Origin: Porphyra umbilicalis | Lineage: Eukaryota; Rhodophyta; Bangiophyceae; Bangiales; Bangiaceae | Length of the DNA: 64,000 bases | NCBI GenBank assembly: GCA_002049455.2 | Contig: KV918874.1 | Coordinates: 124,001 to 188,000, forward strand | Reading direction: 5' to 3' | In this document: positions 9,376 through 21,255 of the stretch, piece after piece | Layout of the letters: the number at the start of each line of letters is the position of its first letter | Numbering within the stretch: position 1 is the first letter of the stretch | Program-made: the position numbers and the translations under genes | Notes under the pieces: generated by a model | What the model was told of the DNA's origin: nothing | Databases searched by the model: none | What the model saw: only the letters and a program-made list of their open reading frames with translations

Positions 9376-10659
9376 ATGCATCCGCCCCCCCCCCCCCCCC
9401 ACCCCCCGGCGCGTCGTCACCCAAGCCGCCGCCACCGCCCGCGACTTGCGGGTCGCGCAAACGATCCTCGACGGCGCCGCCGTCGTCAAGGAGCTCGTTG
9501 AAAACGCGCTCGACGGCGGCGCCACGCGCATTGACATTCGGGTGCGGGGCGCCGGCGGCGTCGACGCCATTGCCGTGGCGGACAATGGGCGGGGCATCCC
9601 GGTGGGTGACCAGGCGGCGCTGTGCACGCCGCACGCCACGTCCAAGTGGGTCCCCGACACGGGCGGCGGCGGGCGGCGCGGCGGCGGCGGCGGCGGCGGT
9701 GGCGCCGACGCCGACCACCGCATCGCGGCGGGCCTCGGGGCGGTGGCCACGTACGGCTTTCGCGGGGAGGCGCTGTCGGCCATTGCGGGGCTCGCCGACT
9801 CGCTTGTTGTCGTCACCCGCACGGCGGGGGAGGAGGTTGGCCGCCGCCTGACCTACGCGGCAGACGGGTGCCTCGATGCGCCGCCCGCCCTCGCGCCCCG
9901 CCCGCCGGGCACGACGGTGGAGGTGGGGGGGCTCTTTGCGCGCCTCCCGGTCCGCCGGACGGACATTGAGCGGCACGCCAAGCGGGAGACGGGGCGCCTG
10001 CTGCTCACCGTCCAAGCGTTTGCGGTCATTGCCACGTGCGCGCGCGTCGTGCTCTACCTCGACGGCCAGCCGACGCCGGTGATTAGCACCAAGCCGCGGC
10101 GCGTCGGCGGGCCGGCGGCGGCGGGCGGCGGCGGCGGCACCGCCGCCCTCCGCAACCTCGACGCCCTCCGCGACAACATTGTGTCGGTGTTTGGGGCGCG
10201 GCAGGCTGGGAGCCTCGAGCCCCTCGCCGCCCCGTCGCTCCTCGGCGACGCGCCCGCCGTCGCCGGCTACGGAGCCGTCGGGTGGGTGTCGTCGACCGCC
10301 CCCGGCGCCGCGCGCCCCGCCCCCGACCGCCAGCTGTATTACGTCAATGGGCGGCCGGCCGACGTTGGGCGCCTCGCGCGGGCCGTTGCCGACCACTACC
10401 GCAAGTGTGGGCCGACGGCGGGCGCGTCGTGCCCGGTCGTCGTCCTCGAATTGACCGTCCCGCCGGGGGGGTGGGACGTGAATGTGAGCCCCGACAAGCG
10501 GGAGGTGCTGCTGCACCGGGAGCGTGAGATTATCGTGGCGCTGCTGGCGGCGCTCGATGGGCGGTGGGCGCCGAGCGCGTCGGGGCGGGTGGGGGCGTCG
10601 GGGGAGCAAGCCGCCGCGGCCGACGGGGGTGGTGGCCGGGGGGGGGGGGAGGGGGGGAC

Positions 10660-10692
<33 letters not shown>

Positions 10693-10946
10693 TCCCCGCC
10701 GTCGACGCGCAGCCGGTCGACCGCGTCGGCGGCGGTGCTCAGCGGCCTCGACGCCTTTTCACGCCCCGCCGGGGGCCGCGCGGGCACCCGCGCGGGGCGG
10801 GCGGCCGCGGCGACCGCCGCGGCGCGGCCGCCGCGGCGCACCGCCATGCTCCCCCCGCCCGCCCCGTCCGCGGCGGTCGCCGCGCAGGTGGCGTCGCTCG
10901 CCGCCGCCGCCGCCGGCGCGTCGCCCCCACGGGCCGCCGGTCGGGC

Positions 10947-10978
<32 letters not shown>

Positions 10979-10982
10979 CAGT

Positions 10983-11015
<33 letters not shown>

Positions 11016-11219
11016 AGTCGCGGCGGCGGCAGCGCGCCGCCGGCGCTGTCGCCCGCGGGCGCACCCCCGGGCGCGGCGCCCGCCGCCGCCGCCGCCGCCG
11101 CCGCCGCCCGATCCGCCTTGGGGAGCCCCCGCAGCGGCGGCGGGGCGGCCAAGCGCCCGCGCCCCGCCGCCCTCGACGCGTTTGTGTCGCCCCGCGCGGC
11201 GCCGCGGCGGGCGGCGACG

Positions 11220-11252
<33 letters not shown>

Positions 11253-11478
11253 GCGCGCTCGGCGGCCGCGTCGGCGGTGGCGCGGGCGGGGGGGGGGGGG
11301 CGCCCCACCGCCCGATCGGCCTCCTCGGCGCCGACGGCGACGGCGGGGGGGGTGGCGGGCGGGGCGGCAGCGGTGGTGGCGGCGGCGCCACCCCGCCGGC
11401 GGCGGCCGGCGGCCGGCGTGGCGCGGCGGTGGGCGGGGGGGTGGCCCGACGGCCGACGCGTCGCCGCGAGCGGCGGGT

Positions 11479-11510
<32 letters not shown>

Positions 11511-11724
11511 TGGGGCGACGGCGGCGGGCTCCCCGCCGCCCGGTGGTTCCCCCTCGGACGCGTCGCCGCCCGAGGCCGAGGGGGACGTCGTCCTCCCGCC
11601 CCAACGGCGGCGCCCGCCGACGACCGCCGCCGACGCGCCGCTGCACGCGGTGTTGCGGTTTGACTTGGCGCGCGTCCTCGACGCTGTCGCGTCGCGCGGC
11701 GCCGCGGGCGACGCGGCCGCCGCC

Positions 11725-11759
<35 letters not shown>

Positions 11760-12549
11760 TGCGCCGCCCGCCGCCGCGTCGACGGGCGGCGGCGGCGGCC
11801 GCGACGGCGCAGGTGGCGCCAGCCTCGGCTTTACCGTCGCGACCGTCGACGTGGAGGCGACCGCCGCCGACGACGCGTCGCACAGTGCCGCCGAGTCGGA
11901 GCTCGTGCGCGTCTTTCGCCGCGCCTGGTTTGCCGACTTGACCGTCATTGGGCAGTTTAACCTCGGCTTTATCCTCTGCCGCCGCGCCGCCGACGTGTTT
12001 ATCGTCGACCAACACGCGGCCGACGAAAAGTACAACTATGAGGCGCTCGCCGCGTCGACGCCGCTGCAGGTGCAGCCGCTCCTCGGCGGCGGCGTGCGGA
12101 TGGAGCTCGCCGCCGACGAGGAGTTGCTCGCGATGGAGTTCGCGCCCGCGCTCGCCGCGTCGGGCTTCACCCTCTCCATCCGCCCCTCGCGGCCGCCGAC
12201 GCAGCGGCTGCGGCTGACGTCCGTGCCGTTTAGCCGCAACGTGGTGTTTGGCGTCGACGACGTGGTGGAGATGCTCGGCGCCGTCAAGGCGGGCGCCACC
12301 CCGACCGACGGCGAGGGGGGGGCCGTCGCCCTCCGCCCGGCGCGCTGGCGGGCGGTGCTCGCGTCGCGCGCGTGCCGCAAGAGCGTCATGATTGGGGCGG
12401 CGCTCGGGCGGGCGCAGATGACGCGGGTGCTCGTGCACCTCGCGGGCCTCAGCCACCCGTGGACGTGCCCGCACGGGCGGCCGACGATGCGGCACTTGTG
12501 GGATTTGTCGGGGGGGGGCGCGTGGCGGCGGCGTGAGGGCGAGCGTTAG
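9376..12549 (+). CDS. PMS2: PMS2/yeast-Pms1-type MutL mismatch-repair endonuclease (several assembly frameshifts)
   Basis: This is the nuclease subunit of MutLalpha, which nicks DNA in post-replicative mismatch repair. N-terminal GHKL ATPase motifs are clear: AAVVKELVENALDGGAT, ADNGRGI, the T(P)HATSKW block and GFRGEALSAIAGLADS, up to the MutL transducer block NVSPDKREVLLH near 10480. A very long Pro/Ala/Gly/Arg linker (about 10560-11640) follows. The C-terminal domain has DQHAADEKYNYE (12007), matching DQHA(X)2E(X)4E exactly, plus ACRKSVMIG and GLSHPWTCPHGRPTMRHL, so the metal-dependent nuclease site is intact. The N-terminal frame has no ATG; the nearest plausible one is at 9376, separated by a 16-C run. 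N- and C-terminal halves are in different frames, switching at a G-run near 10639-10658 (one base short). A third frame looks coding at 11040-11300. Short introns in the linker cannot be excluded. Confidence 0.9.
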
Positions 12550-12976
12550 GTGCCGACTCTTTTTTTTTTTTTTTTTTTGGGGGGGGGGGCGGGGGGGGGG
12601 GGGGATTGGGACCCCGCCGAGCCGCCCCGTCGGTCTGACCAGCGTTTTTCTTTTGGTCCCTTGTCGTCCTTTTTATTCATGTGGCATGGCGTGGCTGTAG
12701 GTTGTCGGCGGTCCCCAATGCCGCACGAGCTGCGGTCGCCAGACGGCCAGCGCGAAGGCGGGTGCAGCGCGCCCGCGCGGCGCCAGCGTCGGGCAGCGCC
12801 ATGGGCGGCGGGCGGGCACGCCCGCTCGTCCGTCTCGGCATGCATTTCGCCATGGGTGGGTGTGGCCGCGTCCCCCCCCCGCGCCGCCCCCCCACCACGC
12901 CAGACGGGCACCGCGGCCCCGCGCGACGCGGCGGCCACACGCCCCATGCAGCGGCGGCGCTCACAGGCCGCCCGCC
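12550..12976. other. Spacer with T- and G-homopolymers
   Basis: A long T run starting near 12560 is followed directly by G runs to about 12604. The rest is GC-rich with no recognised gene. It separates two convergent genes. Confidence 0.5.
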
Positions 12977-13035
12977 CTACATCTCGGCCAGCCGCCGGAT
13001 CAGCGCCTCCTCGTCGTCGACGAGGCCCCCGCCAC

Positions 13036-13069
<34 letters not shown>

Positions 13070-13636
13070 GCCGACGCGCGCGCCCGGCACGGGCGCCAGG
13101 CGCCCGCCCACCTCCAACCCAATCTCATCGAGGACCCCCCCGAGCACCTCATCCGCCTCTGCGTCGACGGCGTCCCCCCCCCCCAGCGCGTCTTCCAGCC
13201 CCTCCTCCACCGCCTCGCGGCCGGCGCGGAACTTGTCCGCCTCCCGCCCGTAGGCGGTCGCGGCCTCCCGCACGGCGGCGGCCCCCCCCCCCACCCCCCC
13301 CGGCGCATTGGCGGCCGCAAGCACCGCCGCCGCCCCCCCGAGCGCCCCCGCCGCCACCCCCGTCACCGCCGCCGCCCGCACGTCCGCGTCGACGGCGGTT
13401 GCGGCGCCGGCGGCGGCGGCCAGCCGCCCCGCCGCCGCCCGGTTGCGCACCACCGCCGCCGCCGCGGCGCGCGCGGCGGCGGGCTGCCCCGCCGCCGCCG
13501 CGCGCCGCGCCGTGGCGACGAGCGCCGCCTCTTCGGCGGCGAGGCGCGCGCGCTCCCGCGTCGCCGCCCGCGTCGCCGACCGCGCGGCGGCGGCGGATTG
13601 GCGGAGGAGGGGGCGCGTCGCCGCCGCCGTCGTCAT
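12977..13636 (-). CDS. VPS2: ESCRT-III subunit, Vps2/CHMP2-like
   Basis: The product is 219 residues, the usual length for CHMP2 (~220). Residues 8-60 follow the CHMP2 alpha1 pattern (RPLLRQSAAAARSATRAATR, then AALVATARRAAAAGQPAAAR, like the conserved ...AKQGQMDAVRIMAK segment). The later part keeps the acidic helix EEGLEDALGGGDAVDAEADE and VLGGVLDEIGLEVGGRL, equivalent to SDAVVSQVLDELGLSL in animal CHMP2. The C-terminus ends in a MIM1-like motif (EEALIRRLAEM) that binds the Vps4 MIT domain. The classic N-terminal amphipathic WLFG helix is not visible, so a first exon may be missing or the start may lie upstream in the same open frame. Composition is extremely Ala/Arg-rich, reflecting genome GC bias. 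It would act in membrane remodelling and multivesicular body formation. Confidence 0.75.
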
Positions 13637-15399
13637 GGTTGGGGGGGGGGGGGGCGCCTGCTGTCGGCGTGCCTTGGGGGGGGGGGGGGGGGCACGAGAG
13701 CGCCGCGGCCACGCCATGGCGTCGGGATGGGGGGGGGGGGGGGGGGGGGGGGGGGGAGCAGGTGGGGGGTGGGGACGCTGCGGCCGCGGGGCGGCGGCGG
13801 GGGGCGGTCGTGCCAGACACCGACGGCCGACGTGGGGCACGGCGGGGGCGTGGGACGCGTCCGCCACGGACGGGAGCGGCTACCGCGTCGGTCGATGGCG
13901 ACGCGGACGGCGTGGGGTGGGCGCGGGGTGGGCGCCGTGCGGTCGGGCCGCCACCGCAGCAGCGGTCGGCGGGCGTCTTGAAGGCGCCGCGTCGTCGCGC
14001 ACCCCCGCGGCGTGCTGGCGCCCGTGGGCCCTCCTCGGCGGACCGGCGAGCAACGCGCGAGGCTGCGTTGGTGGCGTGTCCTTGTCATTGCTGTGGTGGT
14101 GCTGTGCTGTACCGCGTGCTTGTCTCGTGAGCAACGAGGGCCTCGTGGCGCCTGTTGGGCACACCACGGATCTGTTGGCTGGTGACGCGGGCGCGAAAAA
14201 GCCCTGAAATTTTGAGGCCGAAAGACTCTGACAGCTGCGGGTGTTTCGCACCTCTGACCAATGCGTGCGCCCTTTCATCAGTTTCAGCCTCTGGCTGGCC
14301 CGCCACCCGAGAGACTCTGTCTTTCCATTGGCTCAAAAACGAAGTTTGATAGCAGAATCTTGCTCAGGAGACGTTGCAACCGACCGCATTCCTCAGCCTT
14401 TTAGAATGATGCGCAGATCATTGCGACAGCCGGCGCCCCCACTGGTTTGCGTCGACCGCCGACGTGCGGCGGTGGGGGCGCGCCGCGGTGGGCGGTGACG
14501 GCGACGACGGCGGCGGCGGAGGCGGCGGCGGCGGCAGCGGCGGCGGCAGCGGTGGTGGTAGCAACAGCGGCGCCGCCGTGGCGCGGCGGATGTTTCATGC
14601 TGCCTTTTTCTGAGGGTGGGGTGCGAGCTTTGGCGGCGGCGCGGCGGCAAACGTGGGCAAGCCGGGGGCGACGGCGACGGTGGTGGGTGGTGTTCCTTGA
14701 GCGGGCCCCTCGTGCCGTTTGTGGTGACGGGGGCCGCGGCGGGTGTGGAGGTGCTCCCCGCTCTCACCACCGCCCTGCACATGGCGGGGGGCGACTGCTC
14801 GGCCGGTCGTGGGCGCGGTGGAGGGCGGGTGGCGCCCCGTGCGGGGCAGTGGCGACGGGCGCGGGCGTGGAAGGCTCTTCGCCGGGGGCTGTGGACGGCT
14901 CCTATCGGGAGGGGGGTTTGCTGGTTTGGAAACGTACGAGACCGTGCCGCCGCTGTGCGGCGCCGCGGCGCCCACCGGCCGTGGTGCGGTGCGCTGTGTT
15001 TCTCGACTTTTTTTCTTTTGAAGCTGCGCCCTCCAGCTGGTACGATGTGGTCACCCACTAGGGCGCCGTCGCGTCCGAGGGGGACTGGGGAGGGGGAGGC
15101 GGGTGCGGCGTGTAGCCGCTTCCACGTGTAACAGTCCCCTGCACTGCCTTTGTTTCACCCCGCTGCGCGTCGGCGACCGAGCCGCGCGGGCCGATTTCAG
15201 CCGCCATCGGCAGCCGGGATACCAGCGGCACCGGCATCGCCATGTCCATTTCCGGCGCTGCCGGCCGGCAGCGGGGAGCGACGCGGCATCGGGGAAGAGA
15301 CACACGTGAGGGGCCGGTGGCAGCGTCGACGCTGTCCCCCGACCCGGTCGCGTGCCGTTGCGCACCCTGCGTCCGCCCAACGGGAAAACTTTCCTGCAT
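13637..15399. other. Gene-poor GC-rich to mixed spacer
   Basis: 13640-13760 is dominated by G homopolymers. 14200-14400 is less GC-rich and contains a fragment reading TLSFHWLKNEV that resembles decayed repeat debris elsewhere. 14450-14600 is a (GGC)n tract. No supported gene. Confidence 0.4.
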
Positions 15400-16739
15400 A
15401 ACTAGGTTTTTTTACCCAAAGATCCGGGAAACCCCCTGATTTTGATGCCTTCGCATCGATTTCGACGGGAAACAGCGCCGATTTGGCGCTCTCCGACGCC
15501 TGGGCAGAATGCAAACAGCCTCTGCGGCCTCGTCTATGGCCGCTGCACACCCCCAGTTAAGAACGCCCCAGAGCGGTCTTCTGGATTTTCGACCGATCCA
15601 TGGCACCTGATTGGACTGCATAGCATTCGGACAGGGGTGTTCAGTCAACGAGATCTGAAATGAGGTTCTTTCACGATTTGGAGTGCTGCACCCTCCTCCA
15701 ACCTTCCTGAGGGCCCTTTTTTGGTCGTTACTCAACTAATAGTTGATCCCAAACTCGTTTTTTTTTCAGCACCACCTTCACCTTGTTTCCCGACTTTGCG
15801 CGTTGCCATCCCTCGCTTTGTATGTCAAGCACGTCTACGGCACCAACGTCTCCCCGGTGCGTTCCCCTCTTGCGTACAAAAATTTAGTGCTACAAACGTC
15901 CCCCCGTGCGGCGCCAGCAGTATGTGCTGAGCTCCTCGCCGACGGCCACCGCGGCGTCGAAGGGCAGCTGTGGCGGCGTCAACCTCCATGCCGCAAGCCA
16001 CCCGCCTCTAGAGTGCGGCATCTTCTCCTATCGTTGTGTCCTTCCCACCCAAAGCACCCTCCGCGAAGCCCGCATGCCTCGCCGTCGCTCCTGTCGCTTC
16101 CCGTGGGAGGGGGTGTAGGGAGAGAGAGGGCCAGGACAGGCGACGCACGAAAATGAAAGGGGAGTGAGGGCAAAGAGCAGTAGCATCCACTCCATACCAA
16201 CCCCATGGCACGTCCACAATTCAAAGTGAGCGATATTGAGGCAGGAGAAGGCGTCGTCAGTATCGTGCTGTGTTGGGCGCGGTCAGCGGGGCCCAAACCA
16301 TGCGACGAAAATTGTAGACCTATGGTCAACAGGACCACCCACTCAGTGCGGTCACAATGGTGCAGGTGGCGTCCAAAAACTCTCATCGCCTCACGCCGCC
16401 TCACGGGGGTCTATGAAAACATGCATCATCCCAGCAAAAAAGCGTGACAAGCGCGACGAACCATGAGCAACACTCGTAGGTATAGGAGGAGGATCTGTGC
16501 AACCAAACAGAAGGAAGGGGGGGGTCGAAACCACTTGCACGGTCGAGTGGCGGGGTGGTGGGTACGTAGGCACCGGCATGGGTGTGTAGCCAGTAGGGGC
16601 CGTGATGACGCGAGGAGCGCCGTCGGAGCAGATGAGCGCATGGACCCTCTCTGGGGGGGGGGTGCACGTATTTTGATGGAAAATTGACTACCATTTTTCA
16701 TAGGCTTCAGAGCCAGAAGACGCCCCTTAACTGGGGGTG
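15400..16739. other. Repeat-derived spacer
   Basis: Composition drops toward average and all frames are short. 15560-15620 shows similarity by eye to 18340-18400 (shared CCCAGTTAAGA...AGCGG...GGATT.TCG.CC.ATCCAT), so both are fragments of one dispersed repeat. No gene recognised. Confidence 0.4.
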
Positions 16740-16787
16740 ACTGCGCCGAAGACCACTGCTGCATGCAGCGGTGGTCTCCGGCGCAGT
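16740..16787. repeat. 48-bp near-perfect palindrome at the edge of a TIR element
   Basis: The arms 16740-16762 and 16765-16787 are complementary except at two positions, with a 2-nt centre. The right arm overlaps the outermost 7 bp of the terminal inverted repeat of the element starting at 16781, so the transposon end is mirrored outside the element. Confidence 0.7.
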
Positions 16788-18212
16788 TGGGCTTAGACCG
16801 TGTACCTGACAGATCTGCGAATCCTCTGCAATGGCGTGTTGCAGACTGGTTGCAGGTCTGGAAAAGTGGCCGCGTGAGCCACGAGCAGCATGATTTCCTG
16901 CAGCAGAGATCTGCGGAGCAGCTCATTGTCGTGCATTTATGCAAAAAAAACGGAGGACTGGTGCTTTTCTTTCATGGAAAGCACCGTGACGGTGCGGAGA
17001 TCTTGTGCCAAAAAGGTCCAGCGTGTTCCCCCGTTTTTTCTGCCCACGACAAGCCTTTATTGTTTTTGACCTGCAGGAAATCTGCTGGTAAAATGTTGCA
17101 GGTCGCTGCTGTTGCAGCGCACAATTTCTGCGCCGGATCTGTGGAATCATGCCACTGGGCTGCACTTGCAGCACATGTCTTCAGCATCAAGGCAGAATGA
17201 CGATAACGGCTTCCTATTGGTGGAAATGAGATAACTCCGCGCCTCCTAGGAGTTATACTAGCGTACAGCAGAAGAACAGCACGAGCTGAGCATCGTCTCA
17301 GCATTTGGATGATCCAGATTCAAGGCACGTGCGTGCAATACCCTGGCCTTCAGGGCGGTGGCACGCTCGGCGACGCATCGACACCGGGCACGCCGGCCGG
17401 CTCCATAGCCGCGAGCGCACACGGGGGCACGTACAGCCACGCTGCCGTGGCGGGGAGAATGTGGGGCGGGGAAAGGGGTGCCGCCGCTGCCACCGCAGCG
17501 GCGGCGGCCCGCCGGCGTCGCGCGACGCCCACAGGAGGGGCTGTCACTCCGCCACGCAGCGCACCTGCGCACGGCGGGCAGGGCGGCCGACACGGCGCAC
17601 GGGCGGGCGGTTGGGACTGATCGCCGCGCGATGGTGCGCCTCCAACCGCGCTGCTAGGTGGCGTCAGCAACCGCCGACGCGCCGCCGCAACAGAAGACGG
17701 CGCGCAGGCACGATCACCCGCGGGTCATCATGGGCGCGTCGAACCCCGGAAGTCGCTGCGCGCGGTCGCCGCGCGCAACTCGGGGCGGTGGGGGGGGGCA
17801 GAGGGGCAGACGCCGTCCGGGCCCTGTGACCCTTGTGGCAGGAGAGTCCTTCTCAGCCACGTAATTCTATTCGCTTTTTAGCGTCATCGCGACCCTTCCA
17901 ACGCTGACACGCCCTCAGATCCCTGAGGACACGAATGCAGACTGCCACCTCTGAAACGGAGATCAAGTCCCTATATCTAAGTATATGTGTGCATCACTAC
18001 ACTTTGAGAGCACCCTGTCCTAAAGGCCAGGGAACAAGCAGCGAAAGAGCAGAAAACATGCGTGCCGATCTGCCAGATATCTGTTGAGCCAGCAGGCTGC
18101 CAGCTCAAAATGGCCCGACCTGCAGCCATTTGGCAGACTGTGGAGATCCTGCAACAGCCTGCAACACGGAATCAGCAGATTCGTAAGGTACACGGTCTAA
18201 GCCCCACTGCGC
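16781..18212. mobile_element. Non-autonomous DNA transposon with terminal inverted repeats (~1.43 kb)
   Basis: The left end 16781-16807 and right end 18186-18212 are inverted copies over 27 bp with one mismatch (core GGCTTAGACCGTGTACCT). Weaker inverted similarity continues inward for about 80 bp. The interior holds repeat R1 copy 2 and short frames without a recognisable transposase. I see no clear target-site duplication. The superfamily is unassigned. Confidence 0.65.
17324..18036. repeat. Dispersed repeat R1, copy 2 (~713 bp)
   Basis: Same sequence and orientation as 4869-5488, with extra sequence around 17567-17660. Here it sits inside the TIR element, while copy 1 has no such ends around it. 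R1 is therefore either independently mobile or marks a second, truncated copy of the element. Confidence 0.8.
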
Positions 18213-18239
18213 GGCGGCGCCCGGACGGTCCCAGGCCAA

Positions 18240-18322
18240 GGTGTTTTCGCGAACGCGCCTTCAGTTGCATGGACACACACTGACTTCGCACAGTCTGGAC
18301 AGGGTGTTTTCGCGAACGCGCC
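18240..18322. repeat. Two direct copies of GGTGTTTTCGCGAACGCGCC, 63 bp apart
   Basis: The copies are at 18240-18259 and 18303-18322, immediately outside the right end of the TIR element. The minus-strand reading repeats GAFAKTP. The motif contains TTCGCGAA. The role is unknown. Confidence 0.55.
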
Positions 18323-20614
18323 ATCAGTCAAGAACTCACGCCCAGTTAAGATCCCAACAAAGCGGACATTAGGATTCTCGGCCATCCATTGGCTTGCAGG
18401 CCCAGTGTCAGACAAACGCGATTTACGTGCATACGTGTGCGGAAGATATTTTACTTTCGCCAGCCGTGTCTCAACAATCAACAGCTGTCTCACGCAAGGG
18501 CGTCTCACAGGGTGTGGGACTGGGTCACCCCTCAAGAAAGTGCCAGAAAGTGCCAGAGTCAAGCCCAAAATCAGGACCCCAAGTTGCGGAGACTGGCGCG
18601 TGTTGCGCGCGTTGACGAGCCCGCGCAATCCATGAGATCAAAACAGCGTTGCACAGGCCTCCTGCTCCAGCCAGTGAAATTGTGGGCAAAAAAACAAGTT
18701 GGTCCCCCAGGGCAGGGACCAGGTAGCGAAGCTTCCACTTTTCGTGAGAACACAGACACACAGGTTGGGAAAAAGCCAGTAGTCACCAGTGCGCATCCAC
18801 CAGTTCTTGACATTCGATCAGATTGACTTGGAGATAGCCTCACAGGACAGATCTCGATGAGCTGAGTCGAACGGTGTGTCCAACTCCAAAATAACGTTTG
18901 CTCAAACAATAAGGATTCTATCCTAAGGCGCCAAATGTGTTTCCCGTCACACGAGCGAGTGCTTCACCCATTCTACAAATATTGTTGGGATGACTGACAG
19001 AGCAATTAACTTATCATGTGATGCAGTATTCAGCATAATGGTCGTACATCGGGGGAGCGTCTCTTTTCGATGCTGCCATAGAATTCCGAGCTTCAGCACT
19101 GTAATGAGGCCTTTCGTTCTGCTCCTTCACACTTCTGACCACGACGTCGTTGGGTCCCTTTCCTCTTTCCCAGTTGTTGTTGTGTCCCTTTGTCTTCTCC
19201 AGTTAAAGCGTCCCCATTGTCGGTCCCCATTTGGTATCTTCATCTTTGTCGTATGATTCTCAGCACAAAGAAATGGTCAGCAAGGCAGACAAGCGCAGCA
19301 CCCGGCGCGCCGCCACACGCAGGGGGAGGTCGGCAGCAGAGGCGATCAGATGCCTCAAGAAAAGAAGAACAGAAGAGTAAACAACCCGGCTGGGGCTCGG
19401 GGGGGGGACGGGGAAGGACGAGGAACACATTGAAGAAAAAACGTACCTGAGTGCAGCGCAACGTGCATGGTGTGCGGAGGGGGGGAAGGGGGGGGGGGAA
19501 AGAAATGGGCGGATGCGGCGCGCGGGGGCAAAGAAAGGGGCGGATGTGGCGAGCGCGTCCAAGAGAGAGCACGGTGGTGCGGTGACGACGATGGAGGGGT
19601 GCTGTGAAAGGCCCGACGGAGGGGCGAGATGGCGAGACGACGGAAGAGGGCGGAGACGCGGTGCTGATATGGCCGCAACGATGCGCGCTGCTGACCATTT
19701 CGGGGCTCTTGTGTGGAGTACAGTGGGGGTTCCAGGAAGGCATCTGTAAACGCTTTTGGAGGAAGCTGTAATCGCTCGCATGTGTAATCCTTCTGGACCA
19801 GAGCGATCGTAGGCCATCGAATGCTGAAACGTGGATACGCGTGATTGGGCGTACAGATGGGATCATCCAATCACATGGCCTAGAGGGTGACCATCAAACA
19901 GACCAGGGCCATCAATTTCATGCAACGTGGCTGGCTGAGCGTTGAGAACGCGAATGGATCCCTACTAGAAGCTTCGCTAAAAATGTGTTTTTCAAGAGCC
20001 AGTCCTCCCGTCGCGCCGCCCATGCCTCTGCTGTCCCGTTCTGTAGCAAACAGGGTCGGTGACACCCTTTGCACACATAGGCATGGTCCTTTTAAGGGAA
20101 TAAATACCGCAGAGTGGTGGAAACCGATTCACTGTGCAAAGCCAGACATCAAGATAGCATACAATGCGACCAGAAAGTCCCAGCGACCATACCGTAAAAA
20201 GTAGGTGTCATCGACGGTTATCTTTCCACATGCAAATGTACCCTGTGGGTCACTCTCGCATATGCCGTTAAGAGCAAAGAAAACGGATGATGCTTTTCTG
20301 TTGCTTTTTTGCCATACATGCACGTACCACAGGGAGCACAGTGGTGGGCGACGCAGCTACGATGTCGACGCCATGGCTGTGGGGCAAACAGACCCCGCAG
20401 AACCGACTCAGACCATAGGGTATATGTATATGCTTCTGTAGAAGCCCCCTGGACTCGCTGTCACGGTGGGTGGTCACGGTAGGAGGGGGGGGGGGTTCAT
20501 TGACAGAGATCACCGGCGAGGCGAAGACGGCGCAAGAAGTCGGTGGAAAGCCACGAAGCAATACGTGTTCACTGTAATGACGAAACGTGTCCAGATCCTA
20601 ATGTCCCCCCTTAT
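18323..20614. other. Gene-poor spacer
   Basis: Only short, mutually overlapping frames. 18340-18400 matches 15560-15620 weakly. 18880-19260 and 19870-20420 are AT-richer. G-runs occur near 19400 and 19490. No gene supported. Confidence 0.4.
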
Positions 20615-20741
20615 TGTGCTTCTCACAAAAACTGGATCCGCAACATCCGCTTCAGCATCATGAACCGCCCCCTGAGCCAATGAAACAGTGATTTTGCAAC
20701 GGAAGCTGATGCACCGAGGTCCAGTTTTTGTGAGAAGCACA
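20615..20741. mobile_element. 127-bp MITE, copy 1
   Basis: The terminal inverted repeats begin TGTGCTTCTCACAAAAACTG and are complementary over 22 bp. The interior is identical by eye to 23119-23245. Flanks are ttat on the left and ataa on the right, so no clean target duplication is visible for this copy. Confidence 0.85.
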
Positions 20742-21149
20742 ATAACTGGGCGTGAACTGGGGCCAAACGGGTCCTGCCGAGACTTCACCCTTCTCTGTGC
20801 TTCTGCTTTGCGCGGCCCGCGACCTTGCCCGTTCGCGCCTGTCCTGCCCAACTTGCTGCCGCCTTGGTACCACCCACCGCTGCTCCCTCTCTCCCACCGC
20901 GCACCCCGTGGCGACGTCCGCGCCGCATTCTTCGGCGGTGGCCGCCATGGCGCTCTCCCGACCCGCCGGCACGGAGGTCGTTGAAGGTGATGGGGTATCT
21001 CGTTTTCTCGACGGAGCTCTGCGCCACCGACGTGGCCGCGTCATCCCCGACGGCGGCAGCATCAGCCTTTCCAGCCTGCGCCGTGGCCTCCTCAGCCTCG
21101 CTTGCTGCCGCGGCCGCCGTCGGGGATGCGGTGGCACCCAGCTCGCTCC

Positions 21150-21255
21150 TCGCCTCTGCTCGCTCGCTCTTCACCTCAGCTCGCTCGCTCTTCACCTCTG
21201 CTCACTCGCTCCTCACCTCTCCTCGCTCGCTCCTCACCTCTGCTCGCTCCTCACC
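21150..21255. repeat. 21-bp tandem repeat (about five units)
   Basis: The unit is roughly CTCGCTCGCTCCTCACCTCTG. In one plus frame it encodes a heptad A-R-S-L-L/F-T-S; in the opposite strand it reads (K/R)SERAEV. It lies within open frames on both strands (20825-21601 plus, 20785-21195 minus), and I cannot decide whether either is expressed. Confidence 0.6.

Noticed and set aside
9385..9400. C16 run before PMS2 read as a start-frame problem of the opposite sign to the others
   Set aside because: Kept out of the one-base-short pattern because two missing bases or a different start codon explain it equally well.
8738..10609. 623-codon minus-strand frame
   Set aside because: Antisense to the PMS2 ATPase domain, which has unmistakable motifs on the plus strand.
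10759..12495. 578-codon minus-strand frame
   Set aside because: Antisense to the PMS2 linker and nuclease domain; composition is Arg/Gly/Ala only.
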